Of a DNA stretch of 64,000 nt, positions 33,540 through 41,929 are shown one piece after another. Both the position numbers and the translations under genes were made by a program. The stretch lies in contig JBBCIY010000002.1 in NCBI GenBank assembly GCA_037189645.1, positions 434,001 through 498,000 on the forward strand. Direction: 5' to 3'. The notes beneath the pieces are model-generated. The model was not told the origin of the DNA. It ran no database searches and saw nothing but the letters and a program-made list of their open reading frames with translations. Every line of letters begins with the position of its first letter. Position 1 is the first letter of the stretch. The stretch comes from Taishania sp037189645. GTDB lineage: Bacteria; Bacteroidota; Bacteroidia; Flavobacteriales_D; Crocinitomicaceae.

Positions 33540-35648
33540 ATGAAAGAGAACAAGTCCATATACCTGCGTGCCTACCTGATTTACTTCGGGTTTGTTATCA
33601 TTATGGCGGTCGTGGTGGTTAAAACCGTCATGCTTCAGTTCGAGGGGCGTACGGAAGTGTTCACTACGAATGACGGAGTACAGGAAAAAATGCCGACCCG
33701 GACTGTGAAACGCATTCCCCGGAGAGGAGAGATCCTGGATGCCAATTACAACCCGATGGTCACCTCTGTTTCCTTTTATGACATTCACATGGATCCGACA
33801 GTGGTAGATAAGAAGCTGTTTGATGAAGGAATCAATGAGCTGGCGCAGGGATTGTCGGAAATGTACCCGACCCGTTCGGCAAGTGAGTGGGAGCGCTACA
33901 TTCGCTCGGCACGGTCTCAGAAAAAACGCTACCTGCTGATCAGACGCAAAGCAACCATTGAAGAAAAGAAACAATTGGCTTCGCTTCCGATTTTCAATAA
34001 AGGAAGGCTGAAAGGAGGACTGATCGACTCGGAAGAAACCATTGTCCGGAAACGTCCGCATGGAGAATTGCTGAAAAGAACACTGGGGTATTACCGCCCG
34101 AAAGAGGGAAGGGTAGGAGAATTGAGAGTAGGGATTGAAGGAGCTTTCAATGATTACCTGGCAGGCGAATACGGAGAGGAAATTGAGCAGAAGTACGGAA
34201 ACGGATGGAAAAAGACAGGGCAGATCATCCGTGAATCGGTGGAAGGGGCAAATGTGGTCACTTCGATCGACCTGGAGATCCAGGAAGTGGCACATACGGA
34301 ACTGGAACGCCAGTTGCGCAACCAGGAAGCGAAGCATGGCTCTGTGATCGTAATGGACGTGAAGACGGGGTTTGTGAAGGCAATGGTATCGCTGACAAAG
34401 GCGAATGACGGAAATTACTACGAAATTTTCAACCATGCGATCGGGACAAAAGAAGTGCCGGGCTCAACGTTCAAGCTGGCTTCTCTGATGGCATTGCTGG
34501 AAGATGGAAAAGTGAAGATTACCGATGAGGTCAATGCTTCCGGTGAATACCATTTCTTTGACAGGGTGATGAAAGACCACGACGGCGGGTATGGAAAGAT
34601 CACCATCCAGCAGGCATTTGAGAAATCATCAAACGTGTTTACAAAGATCGTTTACAACGCGTACAAAGGAAACAGCGAAGCGTTTGTGAACCGCCTGAGA
34701 AGCTTCGGGCTGGCGGATTCGCTCGGATTGGATATTAAAGGAGAGGTAAAGCCGACCATGTATTATCCGAAACATCCGAACTGGTCGGGAGTTTCCCTGC
34801 CGTGGATGTCCGTAGGATACGAAGTTCAGCAGACCCCGATGCAAACGCTGGCATTCTACAATGCTGTTGCGAACAATGGCAAGTATGTGAAGCCCCAGTT
34901 TGTTACAGAAGTAAGAAGAGGACAGGAAGTCGTTAAGAAATTCGAACCGGTCGTGTTGCGTGAGCAGATCTGCAAGGAATCCACACTGCGCATCCTGAAG
35001 ATGTGCCTGGAAGGTGTGATGACGAACGGAACAGGAAGGGCGTTGAAGTCGTCCTATTTTACCACTGCCGGGAAAACGGGAACAGCACGTATCCTGAATG
35101 CGGATAACACGTATGGCGACAAGGGCAGCTACAAATACCAGGCTTCTTTTGTCGGGTATTTCCCTGCCGACGAGCCGATGTACTCCTGCATTGTGGTGAT
35201 CTCCGAGCCGAAATCTGAAATATACGGTGCGCGTGTATCGGGAACGGTATTCGCGGCGATCGCTAACAAGGTATATGCTTCCTCACTGAAATACCATGAA
35301 GCGATCAACGAAAAGAAAAGAAGACTGGAAGAAGCTCCTGTTTCAAGGGACGGGAACAGTGTGGATCTGGAAAAAGTGCTGCGCTCGTTCCGCATTCCGC
35401 ATACCATTCACAACGACGGGGAATGGCTGAGCACGACCAGGCAGGAGAAAAGCATTGACCTGGAGCCACGATACATTGGAGAAAAAACAGTGCCGAATGT
35501 AGTAGGCATGACAGCGAAAGACGCTGTATTCCTGATCGAAAAAACAGGAATGAAGGTAAAGCTGAACGGTTACGGGGCGGTTGTTTCCCAATCCATTCCG
35601 GCAGGAACGAAAGTAAGTGATAACACAGTGGTTTTAACCTTGAGATGA
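33540..35648 (+). CDS. ftsI: Septal peptidoglycan transpeptidase (PBP3/FtsI) with PASTA domain
   Basis: 702 residues, longer than the Escherichia coli enzyme (588). One N-terminal membrane segment (about 8-28), the PBP dimerisation domain starting RIPRRGEILDANYNPM, then the transpeptidase with the three active-site motifs: STFK (Ser near 310), SSN in EKSSNVFTK, and KTGT in TAGKTGTAR. The C-terminal ~55 residues (TVPNVVGMTAKDAVFLIEK) are a PASTA domain. It cross-links septal peptidoglycan with FtsW. The gene lies 25 bases after ftsL and its stop overlaps the murE start. Confidence 0.95.
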   Translation: MKENKSIYLRAYLIYFGFVIIMAVVVVKTVMLQFEGRTEVFTTNDGVQEKMPTRTVKRIPRRGEILDANYNPMVTSVSFYDIHMDPTVVDKKLFDEGINELAQGLSEMYPTRSASEWERYIRSARSQKKRYLLIRRKATIEEKKQLASLPIFNKGRLKGGLIDSEETIVRKRPHGELLKRTLGYYRPKEGRVGELRVGIEGAFNDYLAGEYGEEIEQKYGNGWKKTGQIIRESVEGANVVTSIDLEIQEVAHTELERQLRNQEAKHGSVIVMDVKTGFVKAMVSLTKANDGNYYEIFNHAIGTKEVPGSTFKLASLMALLEDGKVKITDEVNASGEYHFFDRVMKDHDGGYGKITIQQAFEKSSNVFTKIVYNAYKGNSEAFVNRLRSFGLADSLGLDIKGEVKPTMYYPKHPNWSGVSLPWMSVGYEVQQTPMQTLAFYNAVANNGKYVKPQFVTEVRRGQEVVKKFEPVVLREQICKESTLRILKMCLEGVMTNGTGRALKSSYFTTAGKTGTARILNADNTYGDKGSYKYQASFVGYFPADEPMYSCIVVISEPKSEIYGARVSGTVFAAIANKVYASSLKYHEAINEKKRRLEEAPVSRDGNSVDLEKVLRSFRIPHTIHNDGEWLSTTRQEKSIDLEPRYIGEKTVPNVVGMTAKDAVFLIEKTGMKVKLNGYGAVVSQSIPAGTKVSDNTVVLTLR

Positions 35649-37111
35649 TGGAAAAAGTAGTGAGAGATATAATTTACGGCATTTCCCTGAAGCAGGTGAT
35701 TGGCTCTGCAGAGGTTTCTGTCCGCTCATTGACGCTTGACTCCCGGAATGCAGGCGAGGGAAGCCTGTTCTTTGCTGTCAGCGGAACCCGTTTCGACGGC
35801 CATGATTTCATCCCGCAAGTGATCAAGCAGGGCTGTACGGTCATTATTGCAGAAAAAGAAGTTGCCGTTCCGGAAGGAGTAACGCTGATTATTACCCCCA
35901 ATTCTCACAAGGCGGCAGGAATCGTTGCGGGAAATTTTTACGGAGAGCCTTCCAGACAGCTTAAATTAGTGGGAATCACGGGAACGAACGGGAAAACCAC
36001 CACCACTACGTTATTGTACAATTTATTTTCCAGGCTGGGATACAAAACAGGTTTGTTGTCAACGGTGGTGAACAAGATCGGGGAAATGGAGGTTCCGTCC
36101 ACGCACACCACTCCGGACCCTGTCGCATTGAATGCGCTGCTGGCAGAGATGGTGGAATCGAACTGTGAATTCTGCTTCATGGAAGTGAGTTCTCATGCCA
36201 TTCACCAGTACCGCATCGCCGGGCTGGAATTTGCCGGAGGCGTATTTACCAATATTACACACGATCACCTGGATTATCACAAAACATTCAAAGAATACCT
36301 GGATGTCAAAAAACGCTTCTTTGATGAATTGCCGGCTGCTGCTTTTGCGCTGACAAACATTGATGATAAGAACGGCCGGGTGATGGTGCAGAACACACGT
36401 GCGGAGATCGTTACCTATGCAATGAAAACACCTGCGGATTACAAAGTAAAGGTGCTGGAAAACCAGTTTTCAGGATTGGTGCTGAACATCAACGGAAAGG
36501 AGGTGTGGTCAAGGCTGGTTGGTGATTTCAATGCGTATAATCTTCTGACGGCTTACGCAGTAAGTATTCTGCTGGGAGAGGACGAAGACGAAGTATTGCG
36601 GGTACTGAGCGCTTTGGAGTCTGTTGAAGGCCGGTTCCAGTATTTCGTATCTGAAAGCGGAGTGGTGGCGATCATCGACTACGCGCATACACCGGACGCG
36701 TTGGAAAACGTGTTGAAAACGATCGCGAATATCCGTACAAAAAACGAAACACTTTACACCATTGTAGGATGTGGCGGGGACAGGGATAAGGCGAAACGTC
36801 CTGAAATGGCACGGATCGCCTGTGAATGGAGCGACAAAGTGATCCTTACTTCCGATAATCCGCGTTCGGAAGACCCGAACCAGATCATTGAAGAAATGAA
36901 TGCCGGAGTTCCTGGGTATCACTTTAAAAAAACATTGTCAGTAGTGGACAGGAAGCAGGCGATCAAAACAGCGATTTCCATGGCAGAAAAAGGGGACATC
37001 ATCCTGATTGCGGGGAAAGGGCACGAAAAATACCAGGAGATCAATGGCGTGAAGCACGACTTTGACGACCGGCAGATAGCGTTTGAATTGTTTGAACAAA
37101 TGAAAAATTAA
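35645..37111 (+). CDS. murE: UDP-MurNAc-tripeptide synthetase (meso-DAP type)
   Basis: 488 residues. ATP-binding loop GITGTNGKTTTTTL (about 110), THTTPDPVALN, EVSSHAIHQYRI, and C-terminal ILTSDNPRSEDPNQII; the DNPR motif is the determinant for meso-diaminopimelate rather than lysine. The enzyme adds the third residue of the peptide stem in the cytoplasm. Its start overlaps the ftsI stop (ATGATGG; the second ATG is an equal candidate). A long perfect inverted repeat follows at 37115. Confidence 0.97.
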   Translation: MMEKVVRDIIYGISLKQVIGSAEVSVRSLTLDSRNAGEGSLFFAVSGTRFDGHDFIPQVIKQGCTVIIAEKEVAVPEGVTLIITPNSHKAAGIVAGNFYGEPSRQLKLVGITGTNGKTTTTTLLYNLFSRLGYKTGLLSTVVNKIGEMEVPSTHTTPDPVALNALLAEMVESNCEFCFMEVSSHAIHQYRIAGLEFAGGVFTNITHDHLDYHKTFKEYLDVKKRFFDELPAAAFALTNIDDKNGRVMVQNTRAEIVTYAMKTPADYKVKVLENQFSGLVLNINGKEVWSRLVGDFNAYNLLTAYAVSILLGEDEDEVLRVLSALESVEGRFQYFVSESGVVAIIDYAHTPDALENVLKTIANIRTKNETLYTIVGCGGDRDKAKRPEMARIACEWSDKVILTSDNPRSEDPNQIIEEMNAGVPGYHFKKTLSVVDRKQAIKTAISMAEKGDIILIAGKGHEKYQEINGVKHDFDDRQIAFELFEQMKN

Positions 37112-37114
37112 TAC

Positions 37115-37164
37115 TGAATGATGAATATTGAATGGGGCATTCTGTATTCAATATTCATCATTCA
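37115..37164. repeat. Perfect 19-bp inverted repeat between murE and mraY
   Basis: TGAATGATGAATATTGAAT, a 12-base loop, then its exact complement ATTCAATATTCATCATTCA. It starts 4 bases after the murE stop and ends 15 bases before the mraY ATG. There is no T-tract after it, so it is not a standard terminator. Low-complexity AT palindromes of this kind may be dispersed repeats. Confidence 0.7.
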
Positions 37165-37178
37165 AAATTAAAAAAGTT

Positions 37179-38423
37179 ATGTTGTACTATTTATTTAATT
37201 ACTTAGACGAGCTGAACTTCCCGGGAGCAGGACTGTTCGATTACATTTCTTTCAGAGCTGCGATGGCGTTGATTACATCGCTGATCATTTCCATCATCTT
37301 CGGAAAACGCATCATCAATTTATTGCGCAAGCAGCAGATCGGTGAAACGGTTCGTGACCTGGGCCTGCAGGGACAGCTTGAAAAGTCAGGAACCCCGACA
37401 ATGGGCGGGATCATCATTCTGAGCGCGATCTTTGTCCCGACATTATTGTTCGCAAAGCTCGATAACATCTACGTGATTACGATGCTGATCGCAACGATCT
37501 GGCTGGGAACGATCGGTTTTCTGGACGACTACATCAAAGTATTCAGGAAGAACAAGGAAGGGCTTGCCGGCAGATTCAAGATTGTAGGCCAGGTTGGAGT
37601 CGGGTTGATCGTCGGGTGCATGTTGTATTTCTCCGATGATGTAAAAGTGCATAAGAAAGTTTCTGCGGATTACGAGATCCAGACCGATGAGCGGGTTGTT
37701 ACGCACATGCATGCAGACGCAGGCGACGGTATGATGTGGATAGAAGCGGATCACATGACCACGACCATTCCGTTCATCAAAGGAAATGAATTCAATTACA
37801 ACTGGCTGCTGGGAGAAAACGGGAGCACACCTTATGGCTGGCTGATCTTCATCCCGATCGTGATCTTTATTGTGACGGCCGTTTCCAATGGAGCGAACAT
37901 GACGGATGGACTGGACGGACTGGCAACGGGAACGTCAGCGATCATCGGTATTGCCCTGGCGGTCCTGGCGTACGTGAGCTCACACGTAAAATTCGCGGAC
38001 TACCTGAATGTAATGTACATCCCGCACGCGGAAGAAATGGTAATTTTCATTTCGGCATTTGTCGGAGCATGCGTCGGTTTCCTCTGGTACAATTCTTACC
38101 CTGCCCAGGTTTTTATGGGAGATACCGGGAGTCTCGCATTGGGAGGGATCATTGCCGTTTTCGCGATCGCTATCCGCAAAGAGTTATTGATTCCGGTATT
38201 GTGCGGTGTGTTCCTGATTGAGAATTTATCTGTGATGATGCAGGTCGGCTATTTCAAATACACCAAAAAGAAATTCGGGGAAGGAAGGCGGATCTTCAGG
38301 ATGGCTCCACTGCATCACCATTACCAGAAACTGGGGATGCATGAAGCCAAGATCGTTGCCCGCTTCTGGATCGTTGCGGTCTTGCTGGCAGTGATCTCCA
38401 TTGTAACCCTGAAAGTGAGATAA
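37179..38423 (+). CDS. mraY: Phospho-MurNAc-pentapeptide translocase
   Basis: 414 residues from MLYYLFNYLDEL; the frame upstream runs through the inverted repeat and is not used. About ten membrane segments; GTPTMGGIIIL, DDYIKVFRKNKEGL, NMTDGLDGLATG (catalytic Asp), FMGDTGSLALGG and MAPLHHHYQKLG are all present. It transfers phospho-MurNAc-pentapeptide to undecaprenyl phosphate, making lipid I. Compared with the ~360-residue Escherichia coli enzyme there is an insertion of about 50 residues (KVSADYEIQTDERVVTHMHA onward) between membrane segments, which I believe is usual in this phylum. Confidence 0.96.
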   Translation: MLYYLFNYLDELNFPGAGLFDYISFRAAMALITSLIISIIFGKRIINLLRKQQIGETVRDLGLQGQLEKSGTPTMGGIIILSAIFVPTLLFAKLDNIYVITMLIATIWLGTIGFLDDYIKVFRKNKEGLAGRFKIVGQVGVGLIVGCMLYFSDDVKVHKKVSADYEIQTDERVVTHMHADAGDGMMWIEADHMTTTIPFIKGNEFNYNWLLGENGSTPYGWLIFIPIVIFIVTAVSNGANMTDGLDGLATGTSAIIGIALAVLAYVSSHVKFADYLNVMYIPHAEEMVIFISAFVGACVGFLWYNSYPAQVFMGDTGSLALGGIIAVFAIAIRKELLIPVLCGVFLIENLSVMMQVGYFKYTKKKFGEGRRIFRMAPLHHHYQKLGMHEAKIVARFWIVAVLLAVISIVTLKVR

Positions 38424-38424
38424 G

Positions 38425-39774
38425 ATGAAGCCGTACGGAACGAAATACATTGTTGTCCTGGGCGCCGGTGAATCCGGTGTGGGAGCAGCCATTCTTGCGA
38501 AGAAAGAAGGGTGGGATGTGTTCGTATCTGATTACGGGACTATCAAGAATTCGTTCCGGCAGGAACTGGATGAAAGAGGGATTGAATGGGAAGAAGGAAA
38601 ACACACCGAAGAACGTGTTTTAAATGCTGAGATCGTGGTGAAATCCCCGGGAATACCGGATAAATCACCGATCATAAAAAAACTGAAGGAAAAAAAGATC
38701 CCGGTGATCTCCGAAATTGAGTTTGCAGGGTACTACAATACGGCAAAAACGATTTGTATCACGGGAAGCAACGGCAAAACGACTACAACCATGCTTACTT
38801 ACCACATCCTGAAAAAAGCAGGGATCAGGGTAGGGTTGGCCGGAAACGTGGGGCAGAGCTTTGCCAAGCAGGTAGCGGAAGAATCAGTTGACTGGTATGT
38901 GATCGAGCTGAGCTCTTTCCAGCTGGACGGGATGTTTGACTTCAAAGCCGATATCGCGATTTTGACGAACATCACACCGGATCACCTGGACCGCTATGAA
39001 TACCAGCTGCAAAACTATGTGGACAGCAAGTTCCGCATTTTGCAGAACATGACTCAGTACGATTGGTTCATTTACAATGCAGATGACAAGATCATCGAAG
39101 AGGAGATGGCCCGGCGTACGGTTGCGGCGCAACTTGCGCCATTCTCACTGAACAGGGAACTGGAGCAGGGAGGATACTTAAAAGACGAACAAATAACAAT
39201 AACAACTAATAAAGAACAATTCACTATGTCAATTCATGAATTAGCCTTAAAAGGGAAGCACAACGCACAAAATTCGTTAGCTTCCGGAATCGCATCCCGT
39301 TTACTGGAGATCCGAAAAGAAACTGTACGCGAAAGTCTTTCCGACTTCGTGAACGTTGAACACCGTTTGGAATTCGTTGCCAAAGTGCACGGAATAGAGT
39401 TCATCAACGACTCAAAAGCGACAAACGTGAACTCAACCTGGTTTGCTTTGGAAAGCATGGAGAAGCCGACTGTATGGATCGTTGGCGGTGTGGACAAAGG
39501 AAACGACTACTCTGAACTAACCGGATTGGTGCGGGACCGTGTAAAAGCAATCATCTGCCTGGGGGTGGACAATTCCAAGATCATTGAAGCATTTACGGGA
39601 GTGGTGGACACGATCGTTGAAGCGAGATCGGCAATGGAAGCTGTGGCTTATGGTTACCGCCTGGCAAAAAAGGATGAAACAGTATTGCTCTCACCGGCTT
39701 GCGCATCCTTCGACCTGTTTGAAAACTACGAAGAAAGAGGAAACTTATTCAAAGAAGCGGTAAGAGCGCTTTGA
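38425..39774 (+). CDS. murD: UDP-MurNAc-L-alanine:D-glutamate ligase
   Basis: 449 residues. N-terminal nucleotide-binding GAGESGVGAAILAKK, ATP loop ITGSNGKTTTTML, ELSSFQLDG, NITPDHLDRY and C-terminal SPACASFDLFENYEERG are MurD signatures. It adds D-glutamate in the cytoplasm. It starts one base after the mraY stop. It is the last gene of the first dcw segment; ftsW, normally next, appears only at 46762 after a 7-kb interruption. Confidence 0.97.
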   Translation: MKPYGTKYIVVLGAGESGVGAAILAKKEGWDVFVSDYGTIKNSFRQELDERGIEWEEGKHTEERVLNAEIVVKSPGIPDKSPIIKKLKEKKIPVISEIEFAGYYNTAKTICITGSNGKTTTTMLTYHILKKAGIRVGLAGNVGQSFAKQVAEESVDWYVIELSSFQLDGMFDFKADIAILTNITPDHLDRYEYQLQNYVDSKFRILQNMTQYDWFIYNADDKIIEEEMARRTVAAQLAPFSLNRELEQGGYLKDEQITITTNKEQFTMSIHELALKGKHNAQNSLASGIASRLLEIRKETVRESLSDFVNVEHRLEFVAKVHGIEFINDSKATNVNSTWFALESMEKPTVWIVGGVDKGNDYSELTGLVRDRVKAIICLGVDNSKIIEAFTGVVDTIVEARSAMEAVAYGYRLAKKDETVLLSPACASFDLFENYEERGNLFKEAVRAL

Positions 39775-39892
39775 CCAGCTACTTTCTGAATTGATACAGT
39801 TTTTTAGATAAATGCATGTGTGGAACATTCATTCCACGCGGATTGTTTCGGCCGTTTCTGTTGCGCTGCTGCATCTTGCAGGAACGGCTGTT

Positions 39893-39910
39893 CCTCTCCT
39901 TGAGGAGAGG
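39893..39910. repeat. REP-like palindrome, copy 2
   Basis: CCTCTCC-TTGA-GGAGAGG, 7-bp stem with the same TTGA centre as the copy at 32678-32695. It lies in the 253-base spacer between murD and the convergent YoaK-family gene; apart from this and the terminator at 39951 I see nothing in that spacer. Confidence 0.5.
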
Positions 39911-39950
39911 CCGGGAGAAAAAACATAGCCCGATAAAATGTTTGTCAGAT

Positions 39951-39980
39951 AAAAAAATCCTCCGTCGTTCAACAGAGGAT
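39951..39980 (-). terminator. Intrinsic terminator of the minus-strand block 40028-40813
   Basis: Minus strand: ATCCTC, 11-base loop, GAGGAT, then TTTTTT, about 50 bases after the YoaK-family stop. Confidence 0.7.
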
Positions 39981-40027
39981 CACTTATCATTAACACATGT
40001 TTAGTTAAAAAGAATGAAAGGCTGGTT

Positions 40028-40813
40028 TTAGTTATGCTCTGCCAGCTGCGGCTCTTTCCGCGCCATTCGCTTCAGTTCCCGTTCCTGCCGGTGCCTTTTC
40101 AAAATGAATTTGAAGTAACGGATCTTTGAGAAATCATACAGCAGCACGATAACAAGAACAAAGCAGACAATGTAAAAGATCTTGAATTTTATGATGTTGA
40201 AGTAATAGCTTGCTACGATTGCTCCGACAACATATGATATGAAGATCGAAAAGATCAGTTTCGCCTTGTCTTTGATCACCTGGTTGTTTCGGAAACGTTT
40301 TTTGGTGAACATCGAAAAGAAGATCCCCAGGTCAGTGGTTGCACCTGTAAGGTGTGTTGTCTTTACCGAGAAATTCGAGATGCTTGCAGTGAGCCCGTTC
40401 TGGAGTCCCATCGCAAAGAGCATGACGGACACCAGGACTTCTGTTTCCCGGAGTGTTTCCTGGTAAAAGAAATCGCCGTAGATCCCGATGAACATCAGGC
40501 ACAGGATTTCCAGGACGATGGGCAGTGAATGTGCCAGGTACGTGTTTCTGTTATTGAGAGAAATCACGATCAGGTTGGAAACGAATCCGCCGAAGAAAAA
40601 CAGGAAGATCCACGACAGAACGATCAGTACCTGGTATATGTTCCCTTTTACGATCTCGGAAGCCAGGATGGCATAATATCCCGTCACATTCGAAGTGAAT
40701 GAGAAAAAGATGATAAGTGAGGAGACATTTACCATTCCCGCTACGAACGCCGTGAGGATTCCCAGCTTGAGGTTGTCGTTCAAAGATCTGTGTTGACTAT
40801 ATTTTCTAAGCAT
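40028..40813 (-). CDS. YoaK-family (DUF1275) membrane protein
   Basis: 261 residues with about six membrane segments. GILTAFVAGMVNVSSLI, TSNVTGYYAILASEI and FAMGLQNGLTASISNFSVKT followed by TTHLTGATTDLG are the conserved DUF1275 blocks. No function is established for the family; a transporter role is often guessed. The C-terminal ~40 residues are basic and cytoplasmic. It is the downstream gene of the minus-strand block that interrupts the dcw cluster. Confidence 0.85.
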   Translation of the reverse strand: MLRKYSQHRSLNDNLKLGILTAFVAGMVNVSSLIIFFSFTSNVTGYYAILASEIVKGNIYQVLIVLSWIFLFFFGGFVSNLIVISLNNRNTYLAHSLPIVLEILCLMFIGIYGDFFYQETLRETEVLVSVMLFAMGLQNGLTASISNFSVKTTHLTGATTDLGIFFSMFTKKRFRNNQVIKDKAKLIFSIFISYVVGAIVASYYFNIIKFKIFYIVCFVLVIVLLYDFSKIRYFKFILKRHRQERELKRMARKEPQLAEHN

Positions 40814-40847
40814 TTTGAATGATTAATATAAATGAGCAAAGTGATTG

Positions 40848-41318
40848 TTAATGATTGCATCTTTTGAAGGTCATGCTCGCCAGCCCCTTTACCTGGATGT
40901 CCAGCTCAAAGCTCAGGGACAGGGAGTCTTTGCTGATGTGTGTAATTTTGTAATGTTCCAATGGTCTGTTATTCTCATCTTTTATCACCAGCATATCGCC
41001 TTTTCCTTTCAATCGCCAGTGCAAGACCTGAGGCTCTTTATTCGCGGAAGAGATGTGCAATTTCCCGCTCGGGAGAAAAGACCACGTTTCATGTTCATGC
41101 AATACCAATCCTTTTCCGAGGTATCCTTTCAGTGTGCTGGAAAGTGAATCCTTGCAGACGTTTTTCTTTTGTTCGGGTGAAGCTGCCCGCTCATACTTCC
41201 ACGAAGATTCATTCCAGTCTCCTGTGATCAGATCCTCAGGACTGTTCATATTGATCCTCATAAATGAGTACCCGATAATGCAGATTGTCAGGAAAATGAA
41301 AATATAACTCAATCTCAT
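40848..41318 (-). CDS. Small membrane-anchored protein, lipocalin-like pattern
   Basis: 156 residues. N-terminal hydrophobic segment (about 4-20) acts as signal or anchor. The rest is beta-rich: LITGDWNESSWKYER, HEHETWSFLPSGKLHIS, VLHWRLKGKGDMLVIKDE and HYKITHISKDSLSL follow the strand order of the small lipocalin-like proteins common in Bacteroidota (W near the start, repeated short strands). No ligand can be proposed. It lies 3 bases after the USP-like gene on the same strand, so the two are cotranscribed. Confidence 0.6.
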   Translation of the reverse strand: MRLSYIFIFLTICIIGYSFMRINMNSPEDLITGDWNESSWKYERAASPEQKKNVCKDSLSSTLKGYLGKGLVLHEHETWSFLPSGKLHISSANKEPQVLHWRLKGKGDMLVIKDENNRPLEHYKITHISKDSLSLSFELDIQVKGLASMTFKRCNH

Positions 41319-41321
41319 GAT

Positions 41322-41819
41322 TTACGATAGTTTAACTGTATTCAGGAACAATTCCGAAAAACTTTCCGTATTTTCTTCCTGCTTTTCGGTGAACTGGACG
41401 AGTGAAACGTTTTCGCAGCACTTGTGGATGTAAGGTGCCAGGTCGAAGCTGCGTTTTGTGGCTTTCCTGTTGTTCAATCCCACCGGGATGTACACATTGT
41501 CAATCCGGTTGCTGGAAATATAGGATTTAAAAGCCCTCTTGTTCAATCCATGGAACAGGTCGATCTTTACCTGGCTGAGCTGTGAAGCGTACTTGTTTTT
41601 TAATAAGTCACAACCTTCATAGAACGAGGGGGGAACGATCTGGTTCAGGATGTCTTTCTTGGAGTGAAAGAGCAGGTCGGAAATGCTGTCGGTCAGGTAA
41701 TAACCGTGCAGCAGTGTGATTGTTGCGGTTTCTCCGTCTTTCAGATCGTGGACCACTTTTTTGATGATGTTCAGTGAATCCATTTGAAAATCCGTAGGTA
41801 TTAAAACATTTTTATGCAT
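41322..41819 (-). CDS. Universal stress protein-like protein
   Basis: 165 residues. MHKNVLIPTDFQMDSLNIIK matches the first strand and loop of UspA domains (VLIPTDFS). After that the sequence diverges: the ATP-binding G-x2-G-x9-G-(S/T) motif of UspA is not recognisable (IPVGLNNRKATKRSF stands near its place), so it is probably a non-nucleotide-binding relative. Cytoplasmic. It is cotranscribed with the small beta-rich protein downstream and lies 110 bases beyond the histidine kinase, so it may belong to the same stress response. Confidence 0.6.
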   Translation of the reverse strand: MHKNVLIPTDFQMDSLNIIKKVVHDLKDGETATITLLHGYYLTDSISDLLFHSKKDILNQIVPPSFYEGCDLLKNKYASQLSQVKIDLFHGLNKRAFKSYISSNRIDNVYIPVGLNNRKATKRSFDLAPYIHKCCENVSLVQFTEKQEENTESFSELFLNTVKLS

Positions 41820-41929
41820 CGCGTATAAGTTTATTTTGTTTACGATGCAAAAATGAATCAGCCAGATTAGAGAGAAATAAGAACGGGATTAGAATTCACT
41901 TAAAATTACATTAGAATGAGATTAGAAAA

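Noticed and set aside
37128..37178. Longer mraY start at 37128
   Set aside because: The extra residues would be encoded by the inverted repeat and its loop; MraY proteins begin near MLYYLF.
39816..40004. 62-residue plus-strand frame between murD and the YoaK-family gene
   Set aside because: It runs through the REP-like palindrome and the minus-strand terminator, has Cys/Arg-rich unordered composition and no family resemblance.
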